From Sarocladium kiliense (Eukaryota; Ascomycota; Sordariomycetes; Hypocreales; Sarocladiaceae): a DNA stretch of 64,000 nt. A program made the translations under genes and the position numbers. The notes beneath the pieces were generated by a model. The model had not been told where the DNA came from. It made no database searches and was given only the letters and a program-made list of their open reading frames with translations. The stretch is from contig JAUZTG010000036.1 in the NCBI GenBank assembly GCA_030734395.1, forward strand, positions 1 to 64,000. The letters are read 5' to 3'. This document shows positions 1 through 11,276 of the stretch, in pieces (position 1 is the first letter of the stretch; the number at the start of each line of letters is the position of its first letter).

Positions 1-1478
1 GTAGAAATGCGCTCAAGCGAGAACACTACCATCATTACAGAGAACAGTACACTACAATAGTCAGCTTTGGGGGGGGGGGGGGGGGATGGCATTGGACGCT
101 GTGACTTACACAGAGATCGTGCCAACATTATCAAGATTGTCCTCTGTGAACAGTTTGATACCATACCAGAAGGCCAAGCCAAAGGCACCAAAGGCGCCGA
201 GAAACTGTCGTCAAAGGGTCAGCAAAACCCACTTCGCAGAGAAGGAGCCTCGTACAATGAATCCCGTAAGGAGCGCAATCAGGGGAGATAGCGAGTTGGC
301 GTGTGTCTTTGCTTCATCGACAAAAGCCGCGTATTTGCTCGACATTCGCGGCTCTGCGCCACACGCGGTCACCATCCGAACGCTGGCAAAGGACTCGCTA
401 GCAACTGACGTTGCCTTGGACTCTGCCTGCCAAATGGTTAGTTGTTGCCCAGGCATTATAGGAGTGGGAAGAGCCGCATACCTTCTTCTGACGAGCGTGG
501 AACTTGAGAATGGCAGGCAGAATGACGCCGATGACGAGCGCAATGAAGATGACTAGCGTCGCGGTGACGAGCGTCAGACGCCAACTCCAGGTGAAGGCAA
601 CCACGAGTGAAGCAATGATGGTAGACAGGTACTCGACAAATATTCCGAGCTTCTCTGAGATGCCCAGCTGCAGGATATTGGCCGTGCCGGTGATCGTTCC
701 CGTAGCATAGCCCGGGGGCATGGAGTCGAGGACATGCACACTCTGGGTAAGGAGGCGTTGAAGGTAGTGTAGACGAATAGCAGACGAAAGCCTGATGCCA
801 ATCATACGGAAAGCGAACTTGGCTACGTTTTAGCCAACGGATCCAACAGGTCAAAGTCGGGATGACATACTTTGTTAATGTAGTTCAGGAACCAACGGCC
901 GAGGAACAGGGCGAACATATACAAGCTAGACTCTCGTCAGGATCAGTCTCTTCTCTGTTGGTGAAGACTGGTACGTACGCAAGTCTATCAATCGTGCTGG
1001 TGAACTTGCTGGGGTCCATGTTCTGCAGGTTGCCAAAGTCACTGAATTCTTTAACGAATTCTCCTAATTTTTTGGAGCAGTATCAGCAAGGAAGCCACAT
1101 TTCGGTATCAGTTTCGCAAAGGATCACGAACCAAAGACAATGTTCATCATGGGGAGAGTAATGCCCGCGCCCATCGAGGCAAGAACACCCGCGCCATACG
1201 CGAGGAAATCCCATTGCGAGGCATATGAGAAGACTCGCTGGTTATACTAGTCAGCCAACACAATACGTGACGGTGGTATCAATTGCACGGTGGCGAAGAA
1301 GCCGGGGTAAACTGACAATGTAGTCCTTGAAGGTAGCAGTCCGTTCAGGTCGCGCAGTCTTCTTGTCAGTATCAATACCCACGGCCGCATCGCCAGAGCT
1401 CTCCTTCTCCCTTTGCGGAGATGGAGAGGGCGATCCGGCGCGTTTCTCGTCGACTTGATCAGTGCCTGGGCCGCTCAT
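1..1478 (-). CDS. ABCB (MDR/Pmd1-like) ABC transporter, 5' part, cut by window edge
   Basis: Codes for the N-terminal 353 codons of a full-size multidrug-type ABC exporter; the rest lies beyond base 1. Exons on the minus strand: 1478-1317, 1237-1132, 1063-979, 925-871, 817-482, 426-256, 204-110 and 51-1. Every junction keeps frame. The start at 1478 opens a charged cytosolic leader of about 50 residues. It is followed by the family hallmark FKDYIRVFSYAS, then the first membrane segment around AYGAGVLASMGAGITLP. Exons 4-8 carry the rest of the first transmembrane domain, including FRMIGIRLSSAIRLHYL, FVEYLSTIIASLVVAFTWSW, AFWYGIKLF and VLFSVMMVVFSL. No nucleotide-binding domain lies inside the window. 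Such proteins use ATP to export lipophilic compounds or peptides across the plasma membrane; the actual substrate cannot be read from this part. Seven introns in about 1.06 kb of coding sequence is dense. The last visible intron (52-109) contains a run of 17 G on the plus strand. Confidence 0.93.
69..85. repeat. Homopolymer G17 (C17 on the coding strand)
   Basis: A run of 17 consecutive G on the plus strand lies inside the last visible intron of the ABC transporter (52-109). On the transcript it is a C run between the donor and the CTGAC branch site. Runs of this length slip easily in replication and are hard to sequence, so the exact length is uncertain. Confidence 0.9.
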
Positions 1479-3541
1479 GTTGGTGGAGTTCGTAGCGCCG
1501 GTGGATGCTCCATAGACGAAGATCAGACGATGGAAGTGATGCAGAAACCACGATCAGAAATGAGTTTGAATTTCCCGAGACGCAACCGTACGTAGGAGAA
1601 GCCGTATTGATGAGAGGCTGACGTGTTTTGGGGTTTTAAAGGCCTCGGCTCGGGGTTTGCTGTTTCGAGGTGCTCCGGGAAGAAATCGAGGTCACGCAGA
1701 CGATGCAGGCGATGCAGGCCAGGGGTTCTAATTATTGGAGGCCAAGGCGCGTGAGTGGTCACGGATACAAAACAAGCCTCGAGTGGCAGAGGGCTTCGAT
1801 TGCATCTACCTGCCTCAGGACGAAGACAGACCCTGTTGATATATCAGGGTGGAACTTGTACAATCAATGCCTGGAGCGAGATTGGACGCGAGGCGGGAAT
1901 ACGGTAGGTAGGAATCGAGTCCTCATCGATATGGCGTTGCGTGTTGCCTGATGGCTGATGGTAGCGCATGTCAGCATCCCTGGGTACGGACACCGCATTG
2001 GTCCGACTGGGTGGGTTTATAGGGGACGCAAGCGTCGGGATGCTGCAAGACCCCGACTGAGAGGACAAATTTCACCACTAAAATGTCTATGACTTCAGGC
2101 TTGGGCGATGAGTCAATACTTTATTTCCACGTCAGTCACTGGTGCAAGCACTTCACTACCTACATCGTGTTGCTTCACCGTGAATCTGCTCTCTCGAAGC
2201 CTCTCCGTCTCTCTCATTCAGGGGTCCTTGCTCTTGCACGCAACCTCCATATCCACAGCGACAACCTGTGAATTTCCAAAACGTAAAAAATGACCAGCAT
2301 AAGGTCTCACTCGATTCCAGGGTTCGTCACCCGTGAATGTGGGGGAATGCGATCAATGCGAGCAAGCATAATAAGGTTGCGCAGGCCGCCCATGCCAAGC
2401 TCTGTCTTCACACCTGCGCGGGCCCATCAGTCCCCGATTGCGGCACCAATCGAAATTCAGGTAATAATTATTGGAATCTGCCTTCATTGTACGGAGGACA
2501 CGCGCGTCTCTCATTAGGCGAGATTGTTGCCTACCCCTCTGAGCCGTATCCAGGCAGAAAGTCTTGTCATCTGCAACGCAATCACACTTCTCGGACAACC
2601 TCAACTCCCCGACACCCCGGGACATTGTCGCCCTTATTGGCATTTGTACCGCCTTTATTCGCTCGCATACTCCATACTTGCCCATACACTGTATATCTGA
2701 TGCGGGTTATCAATCATAGTGACGTTCACAGACAAGTGACTGCATGTATCCGCACCTCATCTCTTAGGCTGTCTATGTTCACAATATAACCTCTCGGCGT
2801 ATGAGGTCTGTTCCGGACCTAATCATCCACAGCCAACACCCACGCCGGGTACATCGTATTGTTCGCTCTTCCGATCTGAGCAACTAAGACCCATTCATTA
2901 CCGCCTCGGAAGCCCAAGGACCTTGCCGAACCTTAACTCTAGCATCCACTTGGCGACATCTTCGGGTATCCGTCCCGGGACTTGCTACCCTATACCTTGC
3001 CGTTCGAAAGAACCATCAACATCGCACTCCGGGGATCGTAGATGCCATCTAAACATGTGTGAACGGCTTCGCGCCAGATCAAGAAGAGTAGATATAGCAA
3101 ATGAACGACTCTTCGATACATTTAAAGGCGTTTAATGTAAACCTCGTCAAGTAGCAATATTCATATCCGAGCACTGCGAGATCCGTTCACTGAGCTGAAC
3201 TGTTAAAGGCGCAATGGTAAGTGCCAACGGGGCTCATTAGGTACTACATGAGGTTGAGACTATCATCCCAAGAAGAAAGAAAAAAGAGAGATGCAGATTG
3301 AGAACATCTCCCAGCCGTCAAGAGCAACTAAGCGGGTTCACTATGGCAGTGTGTCACCTGCATTGAGATTCGTTGTTTCGTATTTTGATGATGCGAAGAT
3401 CATGCTGAGGATATCAAGGAAGGGGTTCATATATATAAGAGTGAGAATGTACGAAAGAAGAGGAAAATACATGATTCATTTGTCACATGGTCATCTTACA
3501 TCAAAGACATGCCCTAGACATACACGTCGTGATTACATCCC
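1479..3541. other. Intergenic, 2.1 kb, no gene supported
   Basis: This stretch separates the ABC transporter start (its promoter side) from the 3' end of the 3542-4709 gene. Reading frames here are short, lack consistent splice-linked partners and resemble nothing I know. It contains a 14-base match to the end of a common sequencing adapter at 2864-2877 (see findings). Confidence 0.6.
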
Positions 3542-4709
3542 TCAACACATGAGGTCGGCCATCGCGCTCTCCCTCAGAGCCTCATATCGTGATGCATCAA
3601 ATCGTCGCCTCTGCCATCCATTGGCTTTGAGGCGTGCAATGCGCGTCTGCAACTCGAGCGCCCTCAGCTCCTCGTTAGACGGCACTTGTGGTGTGGTGGT
3701 TGCTGCTGCTGCCACCTCAGCATCAACCGCAGCAAGGTGCGTGGCAATCTGTCGACGCAAGCTGTCGAGTATGGTACTGTAACGGTGGATAGATCGATCC
3801 CTAGCAAAGGGATCTTCAAACTCAAACATGTTGGGTGCTGTGTTGAATGCGTTTGTCGGTGATGAGGCAAATGCAGACTTCATCTCCACAACAGGCGCCA
3901 CAAACCCATGCTCCGGTGGCACGTCACCCGTCATCTCATCAAAACCAAGCGTCGGCGAGTCAGGTCGGATGATGGGTTCGATGATAGTAGGCTCTGCAAT
4001 GATGGGGTTGCTGAAGCGAACACGCTTTCTGCGTTTAATCTTCATAGGTTTCGTCTCACAATCGGAAAAGGTGAGGGATGGCGTGGGCGACAGGACTCTA
4101 GTGGATGTTGAGCTGCAGGGAGAGTGCATATTGTGCGACGACGCGGCCGACGAACTCCGCCAGCGGCTATTGATGTCTTCGTCTTCAATTTTCACAAGTG
4201 CAAAGGCGCGGGCGAGGTGGTCGCGGGCTTGCTTCAGTAGCTTGACACGGTGCGTAGAGTGCTGCATGCTGCGGAACTGCATCTCAAGCGCACATGCAGC
4301 ATAGAAGTGAAGGTAGATGAGGTGGGCAGCTTGTAGGTGAGTCTACAAGGGTTAAAATTAGCAATCAGCCAAGATGTGAGGTGAAGAGACAGGTAGCGAT
4401 GTGACATACCAGCTGCCTGATGTTGTCGAGGACTTCATTGCACCTCGTGAGACACGCCCTGTATTTCCCATTCTGATATTCTCGCTTCACATGGCCCAGG
4501 AGCCTTTTCCATTCCATTGACGTTTGTGGCAGGTTGCGGCAGACCATGAGAGGGATCATCGCGTTGCGCTTCAGATGCCTCGGCCTTGACTGTTGGACTG
4601 GTGAGGATGTTTGGGATCGAGGTGGCGTAGGGAAATCGGATTCGAAATCAATGTCCATTGGAGAGGGGTCGTTCCCTAGAGGAAATTCGAAAGGTAATAA
4701 GCCAGCCAT
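3542..4709 (-). CDS. Conserved fungal protein of unknown function
   Basis: Two exons, 4709-4410 and 4342-3542, joined by a 67-nt intron with a GTATGT donor and TAG acceptor; 366 residues. The start ATG at 4709 begins MAGLLPFEFPLGND. Residues about 45-165 look helical and folded: LMVCRNLPQTSMEWKRLL, then REYQNGKYRACLTRCNEVL, then across the splice THLQAAHLIYLHFYAACALE and LLKQARDHLARAFALV. The YxxGKYRxCLxRCNEVL and HLIYLHFYAA spacing suggests a TPR-like helical bundle; that is inference from pattern only. The rest is low complexity, with a basic KIKRRKRVRF stretch that could be a nuclear signal, and a final coiled-coil-like arginine-rich helix (ELQTRIARLKANGWQRRRF). I recognise this only as a type of hypothetical protein seen in filamentous fungi and assign no function. 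Confidence 0.8.
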
Positions 4710-7700
4710 GGCCTATATGTGAGGAAACAGACGCTCGGATGGTATTGTCGAAAGTGATTGCGAGTGTCTAAACCTGCAGCAGGATTATATATTGGTCGGT
4801 ATTGGTTCCTGCAGAAATTGATTGACCTGAGCGGGAAGAATCGAATGGTGGCGTCCAGGGGCAGACGTTGAGAAGGAACAGCAATCAAGGAACCAGACAG
4901 GAGACACAAGTGGCAGTCGAAGATATAAACAGGCTGTGGACGAGGTCTGGACAATGTCCACTCATACCCTCGTCCTCGAAGGACGGGCTGTCTTTCCTGA
5001 ATGGGGAGACGGGCCCCCCAGACCCTCTCCGGGCTTGTGCGCTGCTGCATCGCGGATGGCCACAAGATCCAGGGTTGCAGGGCGGCCATGACCATGAATG
5101 TCACTGACAGTCAGACCATGTAGGCGTGCCGGACAACGCCCAAGCAAGGCAAGGTCGGGGCCATGGCATGGCACCCTGTGGTCCGTGTGACACGGCACTT
5201 GTAGATTGAGTGTGTGTGCCTCGGACTGGCACTGTATGCAAGGTGCACGCACCCCAGGTGCTCGTGCTGCTCGGAGCAAAAAAGCAACCAAGCCCTTGTT
5301 CCCACGAGGGTGTCTTTCGCTTCAGAGGCCTGCAGGACGGCAGGGACTAGCGTGCATGGGCTCGCTGCACGTAGGGGACGCCCAGGGAGCCATCGAGGTA
5401 CTGGCCAGGCTGCGAGAGAAGGAAACTTGGTCAGTAGAGGATAACAAGATGACGCTAGGGGCTGGCAGATGCAGGGAGCGGTGGTTGTCGGGGCTGGGGT
5501 GGTTGGACTTGAGGAGGATCACAGGCAGGGGATCAGAGAGGGCGCAGGGCTTACCAGCAGCAGACTGTGCGCTTGCAGCGTGCGAGACAAAGAAAAGGGA
5601 AACCCGAGACTGTCTCAGAGTTTCGATCGATAGGGGAGCTGCAGCACCATACGCACGTCGGAGGTTTTCAGAGGACAATGGGGCGCCCTTGTCACAATGA
5701 TGACGATGGCGGAGGATAGGCACTCCAGCTGCTGCTAGTGTTTTGATGAGACTGCCTACGATGCTAGTCTCAACGTGAGACGAGCACAAGATGCCCGAGC
5801 GGAGAGGAACTGGCGGAAACGCGAGCGGAGAGGGACTCGCCAGATGACATGACAAGTGCCCCGTGCACAGCCTGCCATCGCTCTCCCATTGCAACCCTCA
5901 ATACTGTAGAGGAGGCCGCCACACATGGCCGCTTCACCTGTTCGCCTCGAAACAACAGGCCACGGCACAAGCTGCAATGCACAAGCACACACGGCACGTA
6001 GCTTGACTCTGTGATCAGCATCTTCTCGTCACCTCCCTGTCACCTTGACCAGGAGACAGGGCTGATTTCTCCATCCAATATCACCGCAGTTGCCGCCTCA
6101 CAAAAGCATCGTCACCACCATCACCCGGCATAATCAGCGTACCATCCCCAACACATCACAACTTGGTCATCACCAAGTCCGTTCGCGGGCCACTGCACCA
6201 CAGATCAGCACCCCCCCTGCCTTGAAACGAAACATTTTCCGACGCTCTCCAGCCCTCCAAGACTTCAAACGTCCCTCGCGCACGACCGCGGGTCGTTCCC
6301 GGTCTCCAATGCGCACCCGCTGTCATTGGTCAATCCCTCATCCCTGCACGCCGACTGCATCCGTCCCATGTCTGGTCCTCGCTTCCGCCATACTGGAGGG
6401 TGAAGAGGGGAATACCAAGAAGTAAGAGGCAAGGGGCCTTCCCAGGCATTGTGCTCTAGGCAACGGCGTTCCTTGGGCAATACTTTTCCCAGCCTACGCC
6501 ACTTAGCACCTGTTCGGACAAATGTTGCCATCCACGATGCATTCTCCTATGCGGCCTGACCTCCATCTTTCGTTGCCCCCCTGACTTCATTTTCTCCGGC
6601 CGGCCTGTCGGCTGCTTCATCGGCACTACGAGGAGGAGGGGTTCGCCAGATCCTGGAGGTTTATAACCGTTCGGACCAGAGCCCGACAGGGAAAGGCGAG
6701 ATCGAGCAAGCAAGTGTTCGTGCGTGACGGCTAAGCGAGACGATGCCCAACTTTCTCAAGGTAAGATTACATGCTGTTACAGTGCAACTGAACTGCCTAT
6801 TCTCGATCTCTCTAATTGTGCGTGTGGGGACAAGTGTCAAGCCAACTCCACACATTGTTGAGTGTCCTGAGGAAGATTGCCCACCACGCTATTGACGGAC
6901 GGGATCCCCTTTGTCCATAACAGAGCACCTTAAGGGTGGTCCCCTATAGGAGCCTCTCAGCATCATAATATTCGAGGTGCGGCCCGCAGGGGCTTCAACA
7001 GCTGACCTACGTTCTAGGCCCACGGCAACATTTCGTTCGGCATCAGGTTCAGCAACGGTAGCGAGGTCCTGGCTAAGCCATGAAAACAGACCGCCATTGC
7101 TTGTTTGTGTTGCGTCTAAAGTATCTCGAGCAAGTAGGTTGTCAAGGAGTTCGAAGTGAATTGCTGACCCGTGCGCCAAGTCATGAACGGAAGGAGAGGC
7201 GTCCAAGCATAGCTCGTTATTCATTTTGCAACTTAAATAAATGACCGAGGGAAGAGGGAACAAGTGAAAACTCTGAAGCGCAAGACGGTCGGTCCGGTTG
7301 CCATATCTGACAGATTATCACGAGAGGAATCCTTTTTGCCTGCCTGGATTGCGTATCCCTGTATCCTCAAAAGTATGGAGACCGAACAAGGAAAACAACT
7401 AGCAGCCGAGCAAATCCTACGCCGTTGACGATCACGGGTACTAACGGTCGGGTGATTCGCAATAGTACTTCCCAAAATACGCGGTGTTTTGGCATTCCCA
7501 CCATATCGTCCTCTCGATATTGTCAATCGACGTGAAATCTCCGAGCATAATCAGCAATGCCTGACCATAGCAATGAGATAACGACGACCTAGTTGCCAGA
7601 TGAAGGGTTATCCTTCCGTGTAGCATGGGTGATCACCGCGGGTTACGCGGCTATAGCAAAAAGGCACATATAGGGAAGGGGACTTTGCTTCACCCATACA

Positions 7701-8597
7701 ACAGCGGGAGCTCCGCCCAGAAGCCACCTCCGAGGCCGTGCGCTCGGTGTGAGGCACCGTATCCAAGTTGAAAAGGCCCAAAAATGATCTGACGCAGTAC
7801 ACTGAACCAAGGAACAATCATCTTGGTCTCGCTCTTAAGATCCTCATCTTATGCATTATGTCGTCGGCGCTCAGGCCTCCTCTTATCGACCAAAGTACGA
7901 TACGACGAGAGCCTATTTCTCTCGGCGGCTGATCCATGACTGACAGGCCGCTTTGACAGCTAACAGATGAACTACCATTACCAGGGCAGAACCACACTCG
8001 ATGGACGCCAGATCGCCCATATGAGCCTCACGCTTGGACTGTCTTGGAAAACCTCCGAGGTGTTGAATCCTCCGGCATCATGGGTCCCTGGACAGAGTGA
8101 TGTATGGGACTGGGCTTGGACGGGCCTGCCAAGATGAAGCCCCGGTCTCCTCCGTGCAAGCGAGGCATCAGGGAGCCAAAGCGCAATGCTTTCGATCTTC
8201 TGTTTACTAAAATCATGTTGCGTATTTTGCTTTATTGTACAGGACAAAATAAGTACTCCGTACTTCTTGGGTCGCACCCCAATGACCATGGTACGGCGCA
8301 GATACCTCCCGATCGGGTCAAGGCAGCGAAGCAAATAAGCAATGTTTCTTTCATCAATCATCTCGCTGACAGGAGACTATCATATGGCCCTCATACTACT
8401 CACTACCATCGATGTCGATCGTTTCCATCTTCCCAAGGAGCCTGGTTTCAAGAGTACGATTGATACTCTCCAGCCCCACTAACCGCTGTCCAAACACAAC
8501 CGAGCAAAGATGAATCAAGAACAAGATATTCGACCAGCGGACACCCGGTCCAATCCCAACAGTTTCCCATTACGAGCACTGCCATTCTTCAGTAATC
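4710..8597. other. Gene-poor stretch, 3.9 kb
   Basis: It lies between the starts of the gene ending at 4709 and the 3' end of the kinase gene. Many overlapping short frames occur, but none has family resemblance. Around 6050-6700 the plus strand is rich in C, A and T, like a fungal 5' leader, and ends at an ATG (6743) followed after six codons by a good donor (GTAAGA at 6761); I could not find a convincing continuation. A possible orphan ORF on the minus strand (6889-7224) is listed separately. Confidence 0.55.
6889..7224 (-). CDS. Possible orphan protein, 111 residues, weak
   Basis: A single open frame from ATG 7224 to a stop at 6889. In favour: an A at -3 of the ATG, a pyrimidine-rich stretch upstream (CTTGTTCCCTCTTCCCTC) and a protein-like composition (MNNELCLDASPSVHDLAHG at the start, LLDNLLARDTLDA and GLFSWLSQDLATVAEPDAE in the middle). 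Against: no family recognised, no signal peptide or domain, and the region around it is otherwise empty. The ORF could be chance, or a remnant of a larger gene. Confidence 0.25.
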   Translation of the reverse strand: MNNELCLDASPSVHDLAHGSAIHFELLDNLLARDTLDATQTSNGGLFSWLSQDLATVAEPDAERNVAVGLERRSAVEAPAGRTSNIMMLRGSYRGPPLRCSVMDKGDPVRQ

Positions 8598-10118
8598 CTA
8601 GCCTGAGAACTGTCCGCTGCGGCGCTTTGCCTCCTTCGTCATGCTCTCCTCGACCTGGAGGCTCTCCTGCTTGGCCTTGGCCTCCTTGAGGGCAAAGAGA
8701 CCCAGAGCTTGCAGCCTGGCGCCGTCGCCACCGTCCTTGTCGTCGTCGGCAATGTCTGCCATATCGGAGTTCTCGGGGTCCTCGTCCTTGTCCTTGAGCG
8801 CTTTGATACGGTTGCGCAGCTTGACGACTTCGATGGCGCGTCTGAGCCTCTGCCTCGTCCGGTACGAGCGCAGCTCGGGCAACAGGTCATGGTCCGTAGC
8901 AGTCTCGCCGCTGAGCCACGAGTGCTTCATGGCTTGCTGTAGAGGTGGTGTAACGTTAGCCAGAACAGGTCTGTAGCATGTGTGTTGTGTGCGATGAACT
9001 TACCTCACTTGTCCAACGCTTATTCTGATCTGGTACAATAAGGCGCAGGATGAAGTCCTTCGCATCGTCACTCACATCTCTCCAGTAGCGCTCGTGGAAC
9101 ACGACAGTGTTCTGCGTGCACTCCATGAGCAAGTCCTTGAGGTTCTCGCTTCGAAATGGCGAGTAGCCGCAGAGAAGCGTATAGGTGATAACGCCAAGCG
9201 ACCACATGTCTACAGGCTTGCCATGGCCCTGACGGTCCATCACCTCAGGGGCCGCGTAGCCAAATGAGCCAGCCATTGTCTGGAGTGAGTCTTCCTTGCT
9301 GTCAAGGGTCTTCGCAATACCGAAATCCGCAAGCACAAGATCAGAGTCGGGTTCCGAGGTGACGTAGAGGAGGTTTTCCGGCTTCAAGTCTTATCACACA
9401 AAGCAGGTCAGCACTGTTCAACGCTGGATCTTGGACTTTGGGCGGGCAGGCATACCTCGGTGAACAACACCATTCCTGTGGAGGTAATCGACAGCGCTCA
9501 GGACCTGCCTTATACATTGCGATGCATCTTTCTCCGTGAACTTTCCTTGTTCGCAAATTCGGTCAAAAAGCTCTCCACCGGTTGCGAGTTGTGTGACGAT
9601 GTAGAACTTGTCCTGTATCCCACCGTTAGCCTTCCCAGTCTGAGGGTCCCTTGCAGTGACTTGGCATACCCGCGACTCGAACCAGTCGATGAACTTCACG
9701 ATGTGCTCGTGCTTCAGCCGCTGAAGCATCTCCAGCTCGTCGTACACCATCTTCTCATTTCCCTTGACATTTCTCTTCAGGATGATCTTGACGGCTACCT
9801 TGCCAAAAGGGCTATCGGCTTCGCGCACGGTGCCATAGGTACCGGCACCAAGGGTTCGGCCGAATCTATATTTGGATCTGCAACAGAGCGAGGTCAGCAA
9901 TGGTCGTCTGCGGCACATGCGTTGGCGAGAGGCGTGACGTACTTCTTATCGTAGCTTTCGGGCTGGCCATGAAGGCGGTTGAGCATTCCTGAGACTACAA
10001 TGCGCCAGGCGCAGGTTAGCGGCTTTCCAACGGCTGAGCAGCAGAGGAAGTGCGTCCATGGCGAAGTCGCAATGTACAGCGGTAGGGATTGGGGCTGAAT
10101 GGCAGTCTTACAGCTCAT
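8598..10118 (-). CDS. Calcium/calmodulin-dependent protein kinase, CaMKI type
   Basis: Six exons: 10118-10112, 9994-9943, 9877-9670, 9612-9456, 9389-9004 and 8936-8598; 382 residues. The first exon holds only seven coding bases; splicing gives the start MSFSGMLNRLHGQPESYDKK. The kinase domain follows from about residue 20: glycine loop LGAGTYGTV, the ATP-binding lysine in VAVKIIL, catalytic loop HRDLKPENLLY, DFG in LADFGIAKTL, and APE in YAAPEVMDRQ. Subdomain IX reads VDMWSLGVITYTLLCGYSPF, typical of the CAMK group. The tail (RQRLRRAIEVVKLRNRIKAL) is the expected place for the autoinhibitory and calmodulin-binding helix. It should phosphorylate Ser/Thr substrates in response to calcium. Intron 3 (9613-9669) is 57 nt, in frame and free of stops, so its retention would add 19 residues between DWFESR and DKFYIV. 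The family call is firm; which of the fungal CaMK paralogues it is remains open. Confidence 0.95.
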
Positions 10119-11276
10119 GATGGGTGAGGAAGGCGGGGTATCAGGTAGGTTGTTTGTCGTCGCGCAATCGCAAGCCTCACCGTGATTCGCACAGATGATC
10201 CGAAAGAAGGGACCGCGAATAACCTCGTAAGCTTTCTGCGTGATTGAGCTCGGTCACTGGTGTAAGGACGAAAGCAGGTTTAAGGAGAGCCTGGTGGGCG
10301 GCGAGGTGCGATGGGAAGGCTGATGATTAAAAGTTAGGGGTCGATTGGGACCCCGCGGACGTTACCACTATTAGCGGCGCAGTCGCAAGCTTCCCACCAC
10401 ACTTTCTCAGCCCCATGGAGAGCCGCCCTACTTCTCGGTACTGAGAATGTGGCCTTCCTGTAACCTGACTATGTGGTACTGTCAGACTAATGGTACGGCA
10501 CGGATGGACGTGCTGTTAGCTACTTGGTCCTATCACAAATCTGATTCGTTGTTACCGCAGATCACGGCTGCCCCGAGAGAGAGCCTTGTTCCTGAAGTAC
10601 CTACAAGCAGCAGAAGTGTGGCGGAGCATGAGGGAGCCAGGGTTACCTTGCATCATTGGAGGCCCGTTGGTAGCGGACTTCAGGCTCAGCCTTGCGAGCC
10701 CAGTAATTTATTGACAGATTCAGTCGTAGTCTCTTTCAAATCACTACTTCGAGCTGCCGGAAAGCCTAGGTCAAGCCTCGACCTGACTGGCGGTCGCAGT
10801 TCCAGTTCCATAAGCCCAGAGGACAAGGCTTGGGCAGAGCGTCGAATCATTTGGGACTGTTCGGTGGCACACAGTATGACTTGTGAGCCTTGCAACAATT
10901 CAGATAGAGCCGAATCTAACCTTACAATCACTGTTACCATGCCACTTACCCTCAATGAGGTGACTTGTGATGTCCGTGTCTGACCGAGAGGTGGCTGCAT
11001 TCGGCACAACTGCGCCACAATCCGCAGGCCTTCAGCTCCCTGTCAGCGCTATGAGCGGACGTTATTCAGTGACACCCAGTGACATGCAGTGGGCCGGGGG
11101 CGTCGCTGGCAACACCACGCTGCCCCTCCCTCCAATGGAACAACCTAAGGAGCAGCGCCCGACACAAGCTGCCGTCCACCTTGCGTTGACCTTTCATCAT
11201 CTTAACATCCTGAGACATCTGGTCTTCAGGCTTTCTCCCCCCTCGAGGTTGAGAGCAGCACTCGACTGACAGGACA
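10119..11276. promoter_or_regulatory. Shared divergent promoter region, kinase and E2 genes
   Basis: 1.16 kb between two divergent start codons (10118 minus, 11277 plus), so it must carry both promoters and leaders. The short frames inside (for example 10447-10983 plus) have no recognisable product. No clear TATA box was picked out. Confidence 0.5.

Noticed and set aside
10447..10983. 178-codon plus-strand frame between the kinase and the E2
   Set aside because: Lies in a divergent promoter, no family resemblance, unusual composition.
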